DNA from: Gloeotrichia echinulata CP02 | GTDB taxonomy: Bacteria; Cyanobacteriota; Cyanobacteriia; Cyanobacteriales; Nostocaceae | Direction: 5' to 3' | DNA: 64,000 nucleotides | NCBI GenBank assembly: GCA_038087035.1 | Contig: CP051187.1 | Location: forward strand, 1,426,001 to 1,490,000 | Shown: positions 29,601 through 36,854 of the stretch, piece after piece | Position numbering within the stretch: the stretch's first letter is position 1 | How the letters are laid out: each line of letters begins with the position of its first letter | Notes under the pieces: model-generated | The model's database searches: none | The model's input: only the letters and a program-made list of their open reading frames with translations | Told to the model about the DNA's origin: nothing | Made by a program: the position numbers and the translations under genes

Positions 29601-30142
29601 GCGATTGCTATCTGGTTAAAGTTTACCAATGATTGATGTTCAATCATTACCCCTTTGGGTTTTCCCGTTGACCCTGATGTGTAAATTACATAAGCTAGAT
29701 GATTGGGTTCTACTTTATTAACAACATTGTGTATGCTCTCGTTAAAAATTTCATCTTGCTGGCTATCTAAATAAATAATTGTCCCTGAATATTCAGGTAT
29801 TAAAGTAGATAATTTTTGTTGGGTAAGCAACACCGAAATTTGAGCATCTTGCACCATGTAGTTCAAGCGTTCGGCTGGATAGACAGGATCTAGGGGAAGA
29901 TATGCTCCTCCAGCTTTGAGAATTCCCAACAAACCGACAATCATCTCTAGGGAGCGCTCAACGCAAATTCCCACTAGTACCTCAGCCCCTACCCCCAACT
30001 TTTGCAAATGATGCGCCAATTGGTTAGCTTTAATATTTAATTCTTGGTATGTCAGTTGCTTGTTTCCAAATTCCACAGCTATGGCTTGCGGAGTTCGCGC
30101 CACCTGGGCTTCAAATAACTGATGAATACATTGTTTCAACAT
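23651..30142 (-). CDS. apnA: Anabaenopeptin synthetase ApnA: A-PCP-C-A-PCP-E, initiation and D-Lys module
   Basis: A 2163-residue NRPS that starts directly with an adenylation domain (YTSGSTGKPKG near 154), so it is a loading module. Then PCP (LGGHSLI near 549), C (HHMVHDG near 747), A (near 1241), PCP with the LGGDS variant (near 1636) that typically precedes epimerisation, and an E domain (HHLVVDG near 1821 and EGHGRE further on). Pocket 1 reads DVEDIGSVE plus Lys, acidic and suited to a basic residue. Pocket 2 reads DAEDIGSVV plus Lys, the Lys-type code of anabaenopeptin systems. This fits an exocyclic residue joined by a ureido bond to D-Lys. The E domain is the only one in the window, so D-Lys should be the only D residue. 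The start ATG lacks a strong ribosome-binding site. Confidence 0.93.
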   Translation of the reverse strand: MLKQCIHQLFEAQVARTPQAIAVEFGNKQLTYQELNIKANQLAHHLQKLGVGAEVLVGICVERSLEMIVGLLGILKAGGAYLPLDPVYPAERLNYMVQDAQISVLLTQQKLSTLIPEYSGTIIYLDSQQDEIFNESIHNVVNKVEPNHLAYVIYTSGSTGKPKGVMIEHQSLVNFNQIAIAQYKISACDRVLQFSSMSFDVFVEEIYPCLSCGATLVLRTEEMINSVASFVQQSQDWQITLWDLPTAYWHLLVNELTISQIALPASLRLVIIGGERVLPEKVRMWLKYVGDFPELINSYGPTETTVEATICSLSNLNTIQLERTEIPIGKPIGDNIQIYVLDQNLQPVPTETIGEIYIGGAGLARGYLNRPELTTEKFIKNHFNNSKLYKTGDLGRYLPDGNLEFLGRIDNQIKFNGFRIELEEIESLLNQHPQVSQSIVILREDAPGNKRLVAYVVYHQRTEINSTTLQSFLKNQLPSYMVPSVFVSLDTLPLNPNGKIDRQALPIPDIQETFIAPRNLQEETLAQIWSKVFGVEQIGIDDNFFQLGGHSLIATQIVSRIRDVFQVELSFRQLFENPTINDLIKVIIQQQQLQQSSPIAKITPIPREGYLPVSFAQERVYFIEQLAPSMTAYQFQESLRIRGNLNIPILEESLSEILRRHEIFRTTFPAVEGKLVQVIHPPKSVKLPIIDLQHLPKSEQETELERLTEIAVQKPFDISQLPLIRWELLKLSNQEHVLVHVEHHMVHDGWSFNLFLRELLTLYQAFSEGKPSPLAEPALQFADFANWQRQWVLTEPAQAQLNYWQQKLTGSPPLLELPLDRPRPVEQTYQGGMLRMELPLDVCEALRNMGRQEGVTLFMSMFAVFVTMLYRYTGEEDLCVGSGVANRRWRETEGLIGMIVNNIVLRTDVSGNPTFRELLAQVRNVTLEGYANEDLPFDKVVEALKPERNLSYNPLFQVMFSFHDALLPNLNLPGLSIKQHEALNNKSAKFDLDVVVMPRFEQRVGRNSQEEVKGIETEGITLVWEYNSDLFNAATIERMMGEYQTLLEGILANPNQRISQYTLLTKEQQHQLLVDWNETKKAYPAKKCIQQLFEEQVAKTPDAVAVIFEEQKLTYRELNEQANQLAYYLKKLGVKPDVLVGICIERSLNMVVALLGILKAGGAYVPLDPAYPAERLSDIVNDAQLPILVTMEQWASIEADHHLEIVCLDAQKALISTQNRENPDHEVAANNLAYVIYTSGSTGKPKGVLIEHHSLVNFTQTAFAEYQLKPKDRVLQFASISFDAAAEEIYPCLSCGGTLVLRTQEMLQSVSAFIQQSQDWELTVWDLPTAYWHLLVHELASGNLSLPKSLRLVIIGGERVLAEKVEMWHQLVGHYPQLVNSYGPTETTVVATLSPLLDNVLNRQEIAIGKPISNVQVYVLDKYLQPVPIGVPGELHIGGAGVARGYLNLPELTTEKFIPNPFEKIEESRLYKTGDLVRYRPDGNLEYLGRMDSQVKIRGFRIELGEIETILNQHSLVQQAVVIAREDIPGNKRLVAYIISNQEQFQFDEIRQFLKQKLPPYMVPSAFVSLDQLPMTPNGKVDYRALPIPDTSDKNLEVGFVVPRTPTEEKLAAIWAEVLRQTNISIHDNFFELGGDSIISIQMISRANQAGLQLTPKQLFQYQTIAELATVVGTTRKIKANQGLVTGSVPLIPIQHWFFEQSLPDAHYFNQSALLEIPSGTKPDLLKQAVQQLLWHHDALRSRFVPESYPPKHIIDAPLETVPFTIVDFSEISPQAQQTAIKTKEAELQASLNLSSGEIVRVALFNLGINQPSQLLFVIHHLVVDGISWRILLEDLATAYQQLVRGKAINLPAKTTSFQEWAHQLKAYSQSETLGREIDYWLSQFEGNSASLPIDYPLEKESNALTSSNSVTLFLNEDETRALLQDVPSAYNTQINDILLTALVQSFSQWTGEKSLIVDLEGHGREDLFEDVDLSRTVGWFTTLFPVKLEVSSVNQLEETLKLVKEQLRRLPKHGIGYGIWRYLHLDGEIHSKFPNLPSAEVSLNYLGQFDQVLSASAMLGAVKEWKSEQSRRGNRSHILAISGLIQSGKLEMDFAYSEKIHKRDTIEKLALGFMEVLRSLIIHCQSKESPGYTPSDFSAAKLNQKQLDKFLAKISNNNTKNK

Positions 30143-30175
30143 AAGCTAGATATTTTGATGATGATGATTATAAAT

Positions 30176-30223
30176 AATGGCCTTTGAAGGTTTAATTCTG
30201 TGAAATAGGACTCAGAGGCCATT
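30176..30223. terminator. Inverted repeat upstream of apnA, possible terminator or attenuator
   Basis: AATGGCCTTTGA (30176-30187) pairs with TCAGAGGCCATT (30212-30223), 12 bp with one G-U. It lies between the small membrane-like protein gene and apnA. T-rich sequence follows on the plus strand; on the minus strand the stem is followed by ATTTATAATC. It could end transcription of the upstream genes or attenuate entry into apnA. Which of these applies cannot be read from sequence alone. Confidence 0.4.
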
Positions 30224-30341
30224 TTCTTTTCTCAGGAGTCGTGTGCGTCAGATTTGAGAATTTGGTGATGAACAACAGATTTTTGATATCTGACACACCA
30301 GACAATATATGTTCATTGTGACAGATGGGTAAATCCAGAAA

Positions 30342-30734
30342 TTATTCCTCGACAATTTCCACTTCCCTTGGTTCTGCTGGTGCTTCAGCAGAAGTGTTGG
30401 CTTCGGGACTGAGGTGATTTTTCAGTTTGAGTTTTAGGTCGTCTGAAATGGGTAAATCTTTAATTTCTTTGAGCAGAAATCTGACAGATTCGGTTTTGCT
30501 ACGTTCTGTATATATGGCCTTGAGAATAGCTTCAATTCCATAACCCGCTACAGTATCGCCGACAACTGTTGTCAGACCAAGCAGACCTATACCTCCGAGG
30601 ATACCAAAGGGTCCTCCCACGGCTGTGAGGGTAGCAACAATAGCAGCATTACTACCTGCTGATGAAACTGCTAAAACGACGAGAATTATGCCAGGAAGAC
30701 CCAGACCAGCCAATTTTTTAACGATTTCGTCCAT
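30342..30734 (-). CDS. Small Gly-rich hydrophobic protein of unknown function, NRPS-associated
   Basis: 130 residues, no family recognised. Residues about 10-70 form two hydrophobic stretches rich in Gly, Ala, Val and Leu (LGLPGIILVVLAVSS; GGPFGILGGIGLLGLTTVVG), compatible with membrane hairpins or a glycine-zipper. A charged helix follows (GIEAILKAIYTERSK; LKEIKDLPISDDLKLKLK), then an acidic Pro/Ala tail ending VEIVEE. The ribosome-binding AGG of the leader TTTTAGGTAATTACA precedes the ATG. It sits between hphCD and apnA on the same strand. A decayed copy, with the same leader, lies immediately upstream of the cyanopeptolin genes at 36662. The repeated pairing with NRPS starts suggests a role in membrane localisation, transport or self-protection, but that is speculation. 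Confidence 0.8.
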   Translation of the reverse strand: MDEIVKKLAGLGLPGIILVVLAVSSAGSNAAIVATLTAVGGPFGILGGIGLLGLTTVVGDTVAGYGIEAILKAIYTERSKTESVRFLLKEIKDLPISDDLKLKLKNHLSPEANTSAEAPAEPREVEIVEE

Positions 30735-30819
30735 TGTAATTACCTAAAATTTTGATACTTTTGCTGACAATCTTATTCAGGATATTAGATCTCTTCACCC
30801 TTATTTGATAGTTTAATCT

Positions 30820-32529
30820 TTAATCAAGATCATGACTAATTTTTCCTTTGACGGCTGAGATAGCCACCGTTCTGGGAGAGGCTAAATAGTTTTTACCTGT
30901 TGGATCGCCGCTGCGTCCTTTAAAATTGCGATTGGTTGCATAAATCCCCGTTTCTGCTTTTGCTAAAACCCCAATTCCAGAATTAATACAAGCCCCACAA
31001 CCTGACTTGAGAATCTGTGCCCCTGCTTGTGCAAAAATATCAATATAACCTAACTCTTGGGCTTTTTCACGAATTTCTACAGAAGCAGGTACAATATACA
31101 AACTAACGCCTGTTGCCAGATGACGACCTTTCAAAACTTCAGCAGCTTGAGCCAAATCGTAGAGTTTACCTCCCGTACAGGAGCCAATAAAGGCTTTGGT
31201 AATCGCAATTTCTTCTAATTGACTAATAGCCAATACTTGATCTGGTTTCGGGGGGCGTGCAACTTGCGGTTCTAAATCAGTAAGATCAAAATTATAAATT
31301 TTTTCTACCTCAGCATCCGCATCACCAATAATTTCTATAAATTCTTGATCGCTACGTTTTTTCACATATTCACGAGTTACCTGATCAGAAACAATCAAGC
31401 CACATATTGCACCACACTCAATAGCCATATTGGCTAAGGTCAATCGTTCATCAAAGGGTAGTTGTGTGAGGATTGACCCTCTAAACTCCATTACCTTACT
31501 GGTAGCACCAGCACAACCGATTTTCCCCAAGATAAACAGGATAATATCTTTGGCACTGATGTGAGGAGCCAGGGTTCCAGACAACTCGAATACTAGGGTT
31601 TGGGGAACACGAATCCACATATCCCCTGTAGCATAAATATTTGCCATATCAGTGGTGCCGACCCCGGTGGAAAAGGCTCCCAATGCACCATAGGTGCAGG
31701 TATGGGAATCTGTACCAGCAATCACCATTCCTGGACGAACAAATCCTTTTTCTGGGAGAAGAACATGACAAATCCCCGCTGCTTCCCCTGGGGAAACCAC
31801 ATCAAATAAGTGGCATCCTTGAATTTTAGCAAATTCCACCATCTCTTGATACATGACATCAGTTTTGTGATCAACACGGATGTCATTGACTTGGATAAAG
31901 TGATCGGCTACCAAAACCACTTTTTGGGAGTCCCACAACTTTGCTTCTGCTCCATAGTGTTGATAAAATGTCTTAGCTACAGGCGCGGCTACTGCATCAT
32001 GAGATAGGGCTAAATCAACCTGGGTAAACACCACTTCTCCTGGCTGGACGTAGGAATTACCAGAAGCTTTAGCCAAAAGTTTTTCGACTAAAGTCATGGG
32101 TCGGCTTGGGGTCAGACTAGGAGGAATCGTAATTTTACCCTGACGACGCAGCTGATTAAAAGACATCAGCCCACCTGCTGCGGCGATCGCATCAACTACT
32201 GGATTCTGCTGTTGTTCCCCCAAAATTTCTAGGGACAGTCCAATATTGATGCTATTACGATAAAAAATTTCCGCGAAGGATCGCGCCCGAATTTTCTCAA
32301 TTCCAGCAGCTTGCAGGGCAATGGGGGCAATTTCTCGACTGGAACCACACCCAAAATTTTCTCCAGCTTCAATCACATTATATTTTAGCAGTTCTCCTGC
32401 TCCAATAACATGTTCTAAAGCATACTGTTTTAAGTGTTCAGGGTCGTCTATTGTTACTCGATTGGCAGGAATAATATCATCGGTATTGATATCATCTCCC
32501 AGGTACAAAACGTTATTTATATGACTCAT
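30820..32529 (-). CDS. hphCD: Fused benzylmalate isomerase, small-large subunit (LeuD-LeuC type), HphCD
   Basis: A 569-residue aconitase-family protein. The N-terminal part (about 1-165) is the small swivel subunit, LeuD-like (YLGDDINTDDIIPANR; GENFGCGSSREIAP). The rest is LeuC-like, with the iron-sulfur site visible as AGTDSHTCTYGALGAF, FIGSCTGGKL and LKSGCGACINSGIG, supplying the three cluster cysteines. In ordinary leucine synthesis LeuC and LeuD are separate proteins; fusion in this order is the feature of Nostoc punctiforme HphCD. It isomerises 2-benzylmalate to 3-benzylmalate in homophenylalanine synthesis. Its start overlaps the end of hphB by 17 bp, so the two are probably translationally coupled. 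It lies 85 bp upstream of the small hydrophobic protein gene. Confidence 0.93.
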   Translation of the reverse strand: MSHINNVLYLGDDINTDDIIPANRVTIDDPEHLKQYALEHVIGAGELLKYNVIEAGENFGCGSSREIAPIALQAAGIEKIRARSFAEIFYRNSINIGLSLEILGEQQQNPVVDAIAAAGGLMSFNQLRRQGKITIPPSLTPSRPMTLVEKLLAKASGNSYVQPGEVVFTQVDLALSHDAVAAPVAKTFYQHYGAEAKLWDSQKVVLVADHFIQVNDIRVDHKTDVMYQEMVEFAKIQGCHLFDVVSPGEAAGICHVLLPEKGFVRPGMVIAGTDSHTCTYGALGAFSTGVGTTDMANIYATGDMWIRVPQTLVFELSGTLAPHISAKDIILFILGKIGCAGATSKVMEFRGSILTQLPFDERLTLANMAIECGAICGLIVSDQVTREYVKKRSDQEFIEIIGDADAEVEKIYNFDLTDLEPQVARPPKPDQVLAISQLEEIAITKAFIGSCTGGKLYDLAQAAEVLKGRHLATGVSLYIVPASVEIREKAQELGYIDIFAQAGAQILKSGCGACINSGIGVLAKAETGIYATNRNFKGRSGDPTGKNYLASPRTVAISAVKGKISHDLD

Positions 32530-33604
32530 AAAACACTCCTGATTCAGAATTTTGCACGGTGGAAAGTTCTGCTAACAAAAGCTCAACTAAGGTTTGAGTA
32601 TTGACCAAAATTTCGGCTTTTTCGGGAGATAAATCGGCTGTGCGGTATCCCTTGACTAAAATTTGATTTTGCGCTGCAATCATCCTCCCTGCAGCTTGCT
32701 CTTCTCCCCATTGTTGAAGCATTAAAATACACGCTTCTAGGGTGCCGAGGGGATTAGCAATACCTTTACCTGCAATGTCACAGGCTGTACCATGAATAGC
32801 TTCGTATAAGCCAAATCCATTAGGGTTAATACTGGCTGATCCTAATAAGCCGATGGAACCAACTAATGCACCGCCAATATCACTGAGAATATCTCCAAAC
32901 ATATTCCCCGCCAAAATTACATCAAACCGTTGCGGATTTAGAACCATTTGCATAGCTAAGTTATCTACTAACATTGGTTCGACGACAACGCCAGGAAACT
33001 CTGTGGCTTCTTCTTGTACTAAACGAGTCCAGGGTAAATGAGGTAAGGCGTTTTCTTTGTGGGCTACGGTGAGTAATCCTCGACGCTTTTGGGCTTGCTG
33101 TAAGGCTTTACGAGCAATCCGCCGAATCTCTGCATCGCCATAGCGCATGGTATGATAACCATAAGCTCCTTGCTCATCTAAGGAGCGTCCAGATGGACCA
33201 AAATAAATCCCACTGACCAGTTCTCGAACGATGAGCATATCGAGTCCTTGAACTTTTTCTGGTCGCAAACTAGATTTATGCAGCAAACTGTTAACAATCC
33301 GAATGGGGCGCAGATTGCAAAAAAAGTCGAAGTGCTTTCGGAGTTCTAGCAGTCCCCCTTGGTTAACCGCACCAAATAGAATCCCATCTGCTCCTTCACA
33401 CCGTTGGACTGTGGCTGTTGGAAAGTAACTACCAAATTGCTCCAACGCAGTTGCTCCTAGCCAGCCATAGTCTACCTCTAAGGTAAATCCTTCTAGTTGA
33501 GCCACCCGTTGCAAAATGGTTAAAGAAGCCTCTACAACTTCCGGACCAATCCCTTCTCCAGGTATAGCGACGATCCGATAAGACCGCTTATTTAAATACC
33601 CCAT
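32513..33604 (-). CDS. hphB: 3-Benzylmalate dehydrogenase-like (3-isopropylmalate dehydrogenase family), HphB
   Basis: A 363-residue metal- and NAD-dependent beta-decarboxylating dehydrogenase of the LeuB/isocitrate dehydrogenase family. Visible are the N-terminal IVAIPGEGIGPEV, the YFGPSGR loop, VAHKENAL, NMFGDILSDIGGALVGSIG and GLYEAIHGTACDIAGKG. Next to hphCD and with hphA in the same cluster, it is best assigned to oxidation and decarboxylation of 3-benzylmalate to the 2-oxo acid that is transaminated to homophenylalanine (or the homotyrosine equivalent). No dedicated transaminase is seen in the window, so a housekeeping enzyme probably finishes the pathway. The gene is 67 bp downstream of the LamG-patatin gene and overlaps hphCD by 17 bp. 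Confidence 0.92.
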   Translation of the reverse strand: MGYLNKRSYRIVAIPGEGIGPEVVEASLTILQRVAQLEGFTLEVDYGWLGATALEQFGSYFPTATVQRCEGADGILFGAVNQGGLLELRKHFDFFCNLRPIRIVNSLLHKSSLRPEKVQGLDMLIVRELVSGIYFGPSGRSLDEQGAYGYHTMRYGDAEIRRIARKALQQAQKRRGLLTVAHKENALPHLPWTRLVQEEATEFPGVVVEPMLVDNLAMQMVLNPQRFDVILAGNMFGDILSDIGGALVGSIGLLGSASINPNGFGLYEAIHGTACDIAGKGIANPLGTLEACILMLQQWGEEQAAGRMIAAQNQILVKGYRTADLSPEKAEILVNTQTLVELLLAELSTVQNSESGVFYESYK

Positions 33605-33671
33605 TTTTCCATAACTCCAATAATTGCGAGACGCACCCTACATATGGGATATTTTTTTATTTTGGAAGTCC

Positions 33672-35558
33672 TTAGCTTAACAAAAGACTACATAATTCAT
33701 CGATTTCTTGATTTTTTTCTTGAATCAGTATATTAGCTAAAACTTGTAATTGGCGTAGATTTTCTGGTTTGGCATTATCGATATCTTCGAGTTCACTTTT
33801 CAAGAAGGTTTGAAACCGATAATAAGAAGTTTTATGACCTTTATTAGTAGCCTCAAACAACCGTTCTAATTCTCCAGCGACTACTTCACTCCCACCGTCA
33901 AGCACTATATTTAACAGCGGTTTTGCCCATTGCAATAGTCCCCAATTTTTCACTTCGTCATAAGGGTAGACACTCGTCAGGGAGCCAGTACCCAAGGATA
34001 CTACTAAGATATCCTCTATATTCAGGGCTTGTTGGTTTTCTTGTCTACTAATTTGCGCCTCTAAAATAGCCAAATTAGCGGGATTATTTGCGACTAATCC
34101 CCCATCCACTAATGTATAGAAGCCGTTGGTATTATGGGAACTAGAAACGCGATAGGGAGCAAAATAAGTCGGAGTTGCACTAGTTGCTAATGCTGCATCT
34201 GTGAGTGTAAAACCTGAGCATAACTTGCGAAACTTTTTCGATTCGGTCTGTTGTTTTTCCAGCTTATTAGTAAAAAATATCGGAATTCGTTGCTCGATAT
34301 CGTAGCTGGTCACGAAAACTTCTTTGAGATTATTTTCTAAGGAGCTATCGCCAAAATATTGCTTGATAATTTCTTCTCTCCCATCGGAAGAATATTTTGG
34401 TTGGATGAATATATCCTCTAGCTGACCGAGTACTTGTTCCCAGAATGGCTCGTAAAATATCTCAGCCCCATATTCCAAATATATTTGCAGAAGTTCTTCA
34501 GCGCTGTATTGGGCGACGGGTGGGCTATCAGATACTGCTAAATCTAATCGCGGTTTAGTTAATCCGAGTGCGAGAATTCCTCCGCTGGAACTACCTGAAA
34601 TTAAATCGAACAAACTAAAAATCTGTTTTTGTGTCCGCTTTTCAATTTCAGCCAAGATGATGGCGGGGATAATACCCCGAATCCCACCGCCATCAATAGC
34701 AAGTATTTTATATTTGGGATTTGCTGTATTATTCATAGTTTTTTTCGATTCCTCTTGAGCTAATATTTGCGCTTGTTCCTGTTGTTGAATATTGTCTAAA
34801 ATTGGGTATTCGGTAGTTTGGGAGATTGCGGCTATCTCGCCCTCATGGGATGATTGTGCGATCGCAAATGGAAGTTGTGCTAAATCCCAACGGGGATTAC
34901 CATACAAGGTTCCATTATGGGTATTTCCACTTTGGTCTTGGACAGTTGTTCCTTGTCCTTCGTTTAATCTCCAGTAGGCTACTAATCCTGGTTCATTTCC
35001 GACTAGAGGACTAGAGCGATGCTGTTGGATTTGGTCTTGAGTACAAGGATAATTCCAGACGCTAATATTTGCTAACTGTCCTGTAAAGTATACATTATTG
35101 TGTAAAGTCCCCCCCAGGGTGATAGGACTAGTTGCTTTGTTCAAAGAAGAACCTGTCAAAGACCCAGTATATTCATGTTCATCAAGATATATGCTCAGTT
35201 GACCGCTATTAAAAACAATAGCAAAAAAGTGCCATTGTCCGATAGTTAATTCTCCATTGCCAAATGTTTTAATAACATTGTCAACATTTTCATCAATGTA
35301 TACATCTAGATTACCTTCTTCACTAATGCCAAATTCAAAATTATCACTGTATCGGTCTGAAGAACGGGCGAAGAATACATTGTGTACTCCATATGTAGTT
35401 GCTTGATTCGTGAGTTGATGCGGATTCACCCACCCGGAAATCGTAAAGACTGAACTCCCCTGAGCAAACACACCACCAATATCATTCTTGCCAAAATTTA
35501 TGTAGTCATCTTCACCATCAAATGTCAGAACTGATTGGGTATTTACTTGATTTGTCAC
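33672..35558 (-). CDS. LamG-domain patatin-like phospholipase fusion
   Basis: A 628-residue protein with two parts. Residues about 1-225 form a LamG/concanavalin-like jelly-roll domain (LTFDGEDDYINFG start, FTISGWVNP, WRLNEGQGTTVQDQSGN near 198). After an acidic, Gln-rich linker (about 235-275), residues about 280-540 are a patatin lipase: oxyanion loop DGGGIRG near 289, nucleophile GSSSGG near 323 and the catalytic Asp in DGGLVANNPA near 487. Both members of the Ser-Asp dyad are present, so it should be an active lipid acyl hydrolase. No signal peptide is seen. It is the first gene of the minus-strand hph-apn set and faces the divergent cyanopeptolin genes. A lipase with a LamG domain is not a known part of either pathway; it could be a cargo gene, or act in self-defence or membrane remodelling. 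Confidence 0.88.
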   Translation of the reverse strand: MTNQVNTQSVLTFDGEDDYINFGKNDIGGVFAQGSSVFTISGWVNPHQLTNQATTYGVHNVFFARSSDRYSDNFEFGISEEGNLDVYIDENVDNVIKTFGNGELTIGQWHFFAIVFNSGQLSIYLDEHEYTGSLTGSSLNKATSPITLGGTLHNNVYFTGQLANISVWNYPCTQDQIQQHRSSPLVGNEPGLVAYWRLNEGQGTTVQDQSGNTHNGTLYGNPRWDLAQLPFAIAQSSHEGEIAAISQTTEYPILDNIQQQEQAQILAQEESKKTMNNTANPKYKILAIDGGGIRGIIPAIILAEIEKRTQKQIFSLFDLISGSSSGGILALGLTKPRLDLAVSDSPPVAQYSAEELLQIYLEYGAEIFYEPFWEQVLGQLEDIFIQPKYSSDGREEIIKQYFGDSSLENNLKEVFVTSYDIEQRIPIFFTNKLEKQQTESKKFRKLCSGFTLTDAALATSATPTYFAPYRVSSSHNTNGFYTLVDGGLVANNPANLAILEAQISRQENQQALNIEDILVVSLGTGSLTSVYPYDEVKNWGLLQWAKPLLNIVLDGGSEVVAGELERLFEATNKGHKTSYYRFQTFLKSELEDIDNAKPENLRQLQVLANILIQEKNQEIDELCSLLLS

Positions 35559-35645
35559 AACATTTTCATCTCCTAATAGTATAATTCGTAATTAATCAAC
35601 GAACTAGCTAGATACATAATTTATTTTTATCTATCAGTAAATAGG

Positions 35646-35837
35646 TTCTTGCGTACTTAGCGTGCTAAATATGTTGAAAAATAAGCTTGAACTCCTTGCT
35701 GGGATAAGATGACAGCCATTATTTACTGCCTTTTAGGTCTGATGATTAAAATTTTGGCTATAAGCGCCTGTAAGCCTTGATTTTAAAACAAAGTTATCGA
35801 CTGTAATTTAAAATTTAGCACGTTAAGTACGCAAGAA
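35646..35837. repeat. MITE with 25-bp terminal inverted repeats
   Basis: A 192-bp element. The left arm (35646-35670, starting TTCTTGCGTACTTAG) and the right arm (35813-35837, ending AAGTACGCAAGAA) are inverse copies over 25 bp with one mismatch. The interior has no ORF. Its size and terminal repeats are those of a miniature inverted-repeat transposable element. Confidence 0.75.
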
Positions 35838-35974
35838 TTATCTATCTAACGGTACATGTTTATATATCTAAGATGAGTTGTAAATACTATAAAATGACGT
35901 AATTTTTTGATGAAAAGACTATGTAATATATAAGTATTTCTAAACATTTAATTTCTAAACATTCAATCAACTAA

Positions 35975-36136
35975 TAAGTAGGTAGGCGGGAATAACCCTA
36001 ACTATATTAGGAAACGTAAATATGCCCCAAATCCTTACCAATGGGATAGGTATGTTGAGTTTTGTAAAAACCATGTAACGATTGATTTATAAGCTCTTTT
36101 CTGACTTTGGTTGATTTTTTTATGCTGACTTAGTTA
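35975..36136. repeat. AAGTAGGTCGGCG-family MITE-like element, copy 1
   Basis: The left end TAAGTAGGTAGGCGGGAATA and the roughly 60 nt after it (through CCCCAAATCCTTACCAATG) match copy 2 at 36290. The right end TTTTTTTATGCTGACTTAGT is a degenerate form of the copy 2 right end. The interior is unrelated beyond the first 70 nt. Confidence 0.55.
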
Positions 36137-36289
36137 GAGGGTGTTTGAGAAGTTTAAATTCATACTTTTCTGAGCGATTAGAAATCGCGGCTACAGGAGA
36201 CTTCACCCAATGACATAGGTTTAAAACCCAAAATGTTTGTTTGTTTTAGTCCCACTCACAGAGAACAATGCTATTGTAGTAGCAGATAG

Positions 36290-36440
36290 AAGTAAGTCGG
36301 CGGGAATAAACAGAGCTATATTGCGAAACGTAAATCCGCCCCAAATCCTTACCAATGACTTTTGACTCCGGACGTCCATCTCCTGTCCCAGAAGCTTTGC
36401 GCGTTCACTACTACGGTTTTTTTTTGCGCCGACCTACTTA
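36290..36440. repeat. AAGTAGGTCGGCG-family MITE-like element, copy 2
   Basis: About 151 bp with ends AAGTAAGTCGGCG (36290) and CGCCGACCTACTTA (ending 36440), inverse to each other with one mismatch over 13 bp. A run of T precedes the right end. Shared with 35975-36136 and 57578-57707; a solo end is at 12511-12531. Confidence 0.65.
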
Positions 36441-36661
36441 TTTACCATTAAAATAATGATTAATCAAAGCCTGAACCGACCTAATTTTGGTAAAGTCATA
36501 GATTAATTTGTACAGTGCGTAAGTCCTCAAGAAAATTGCTAAATATTCTGCAGAATCAATGTATCCCTCAAGACACTTTATTAAGTAACTATCAAATGAG
36601 GGCAAATTCTTATACAATGATCAATGTTTGAACTCAGACGTAAGCATTTTAGGTAACTACA

Positions 36662-36854
36662 ATGGACGAAATCGTGAAAAAACTCGCTATTATGGGTCTT
36701 ACTAGCATAATTCTCGTGATTCTAACGGTTGCATCAGAGGGTAATACCCCTGCTTGGTCTTTTGACGGTTGTGGGGGATACTCTAGTGTGATATGGAATT
36801 GAAGCCATTGTCAAAGCTATCTATAAAAAACGCAGCAAAAGGGAACTCATATGA
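36662..36854 (+). pseudogene. Decayed copy of the NRPS-associated small hydrophobic protein gene
   Basis: The leader TTTTAGGTAACTACA and the first 28 or so codons (MDEIVKKLAIMGLTSIILVI) match the intact gene at 30342-30734. The Gly-rich middle, about 40 codons, is then lost. The conserved block GIEAIVKAIYKKRSK reappears in another reading frame at 36795-36840, just after the first frame meets a stop at 36800-36802. The second frame ends at a TGA (36852-36854) that overlaps the ATG of the NRPS gene at 36851. This is therefore a deleted, frameshifted remnant which keeps its start, its ribosome-binding site and its overlap with the synthetase gene. Confidence 0.8.

Larger units (their letters stand above)
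35559..36661. other. Divergent intergenic region with three repeat elements
   Basis: About 1.1 kb between the minus-strand LamG-patatin gene and the plus-strand pseudogene and cyanopeptolin genes. No ORF is credible. It must hold promoters for both directions but I cannot place them; TTATACAAT at about 36612-36620 is a possible -10 region for the plus strand. Three repeat elements (35646-35837, 35975-36136, 36290-36440) fill roughly half of it and are listed separately. Confidence 0.6.
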
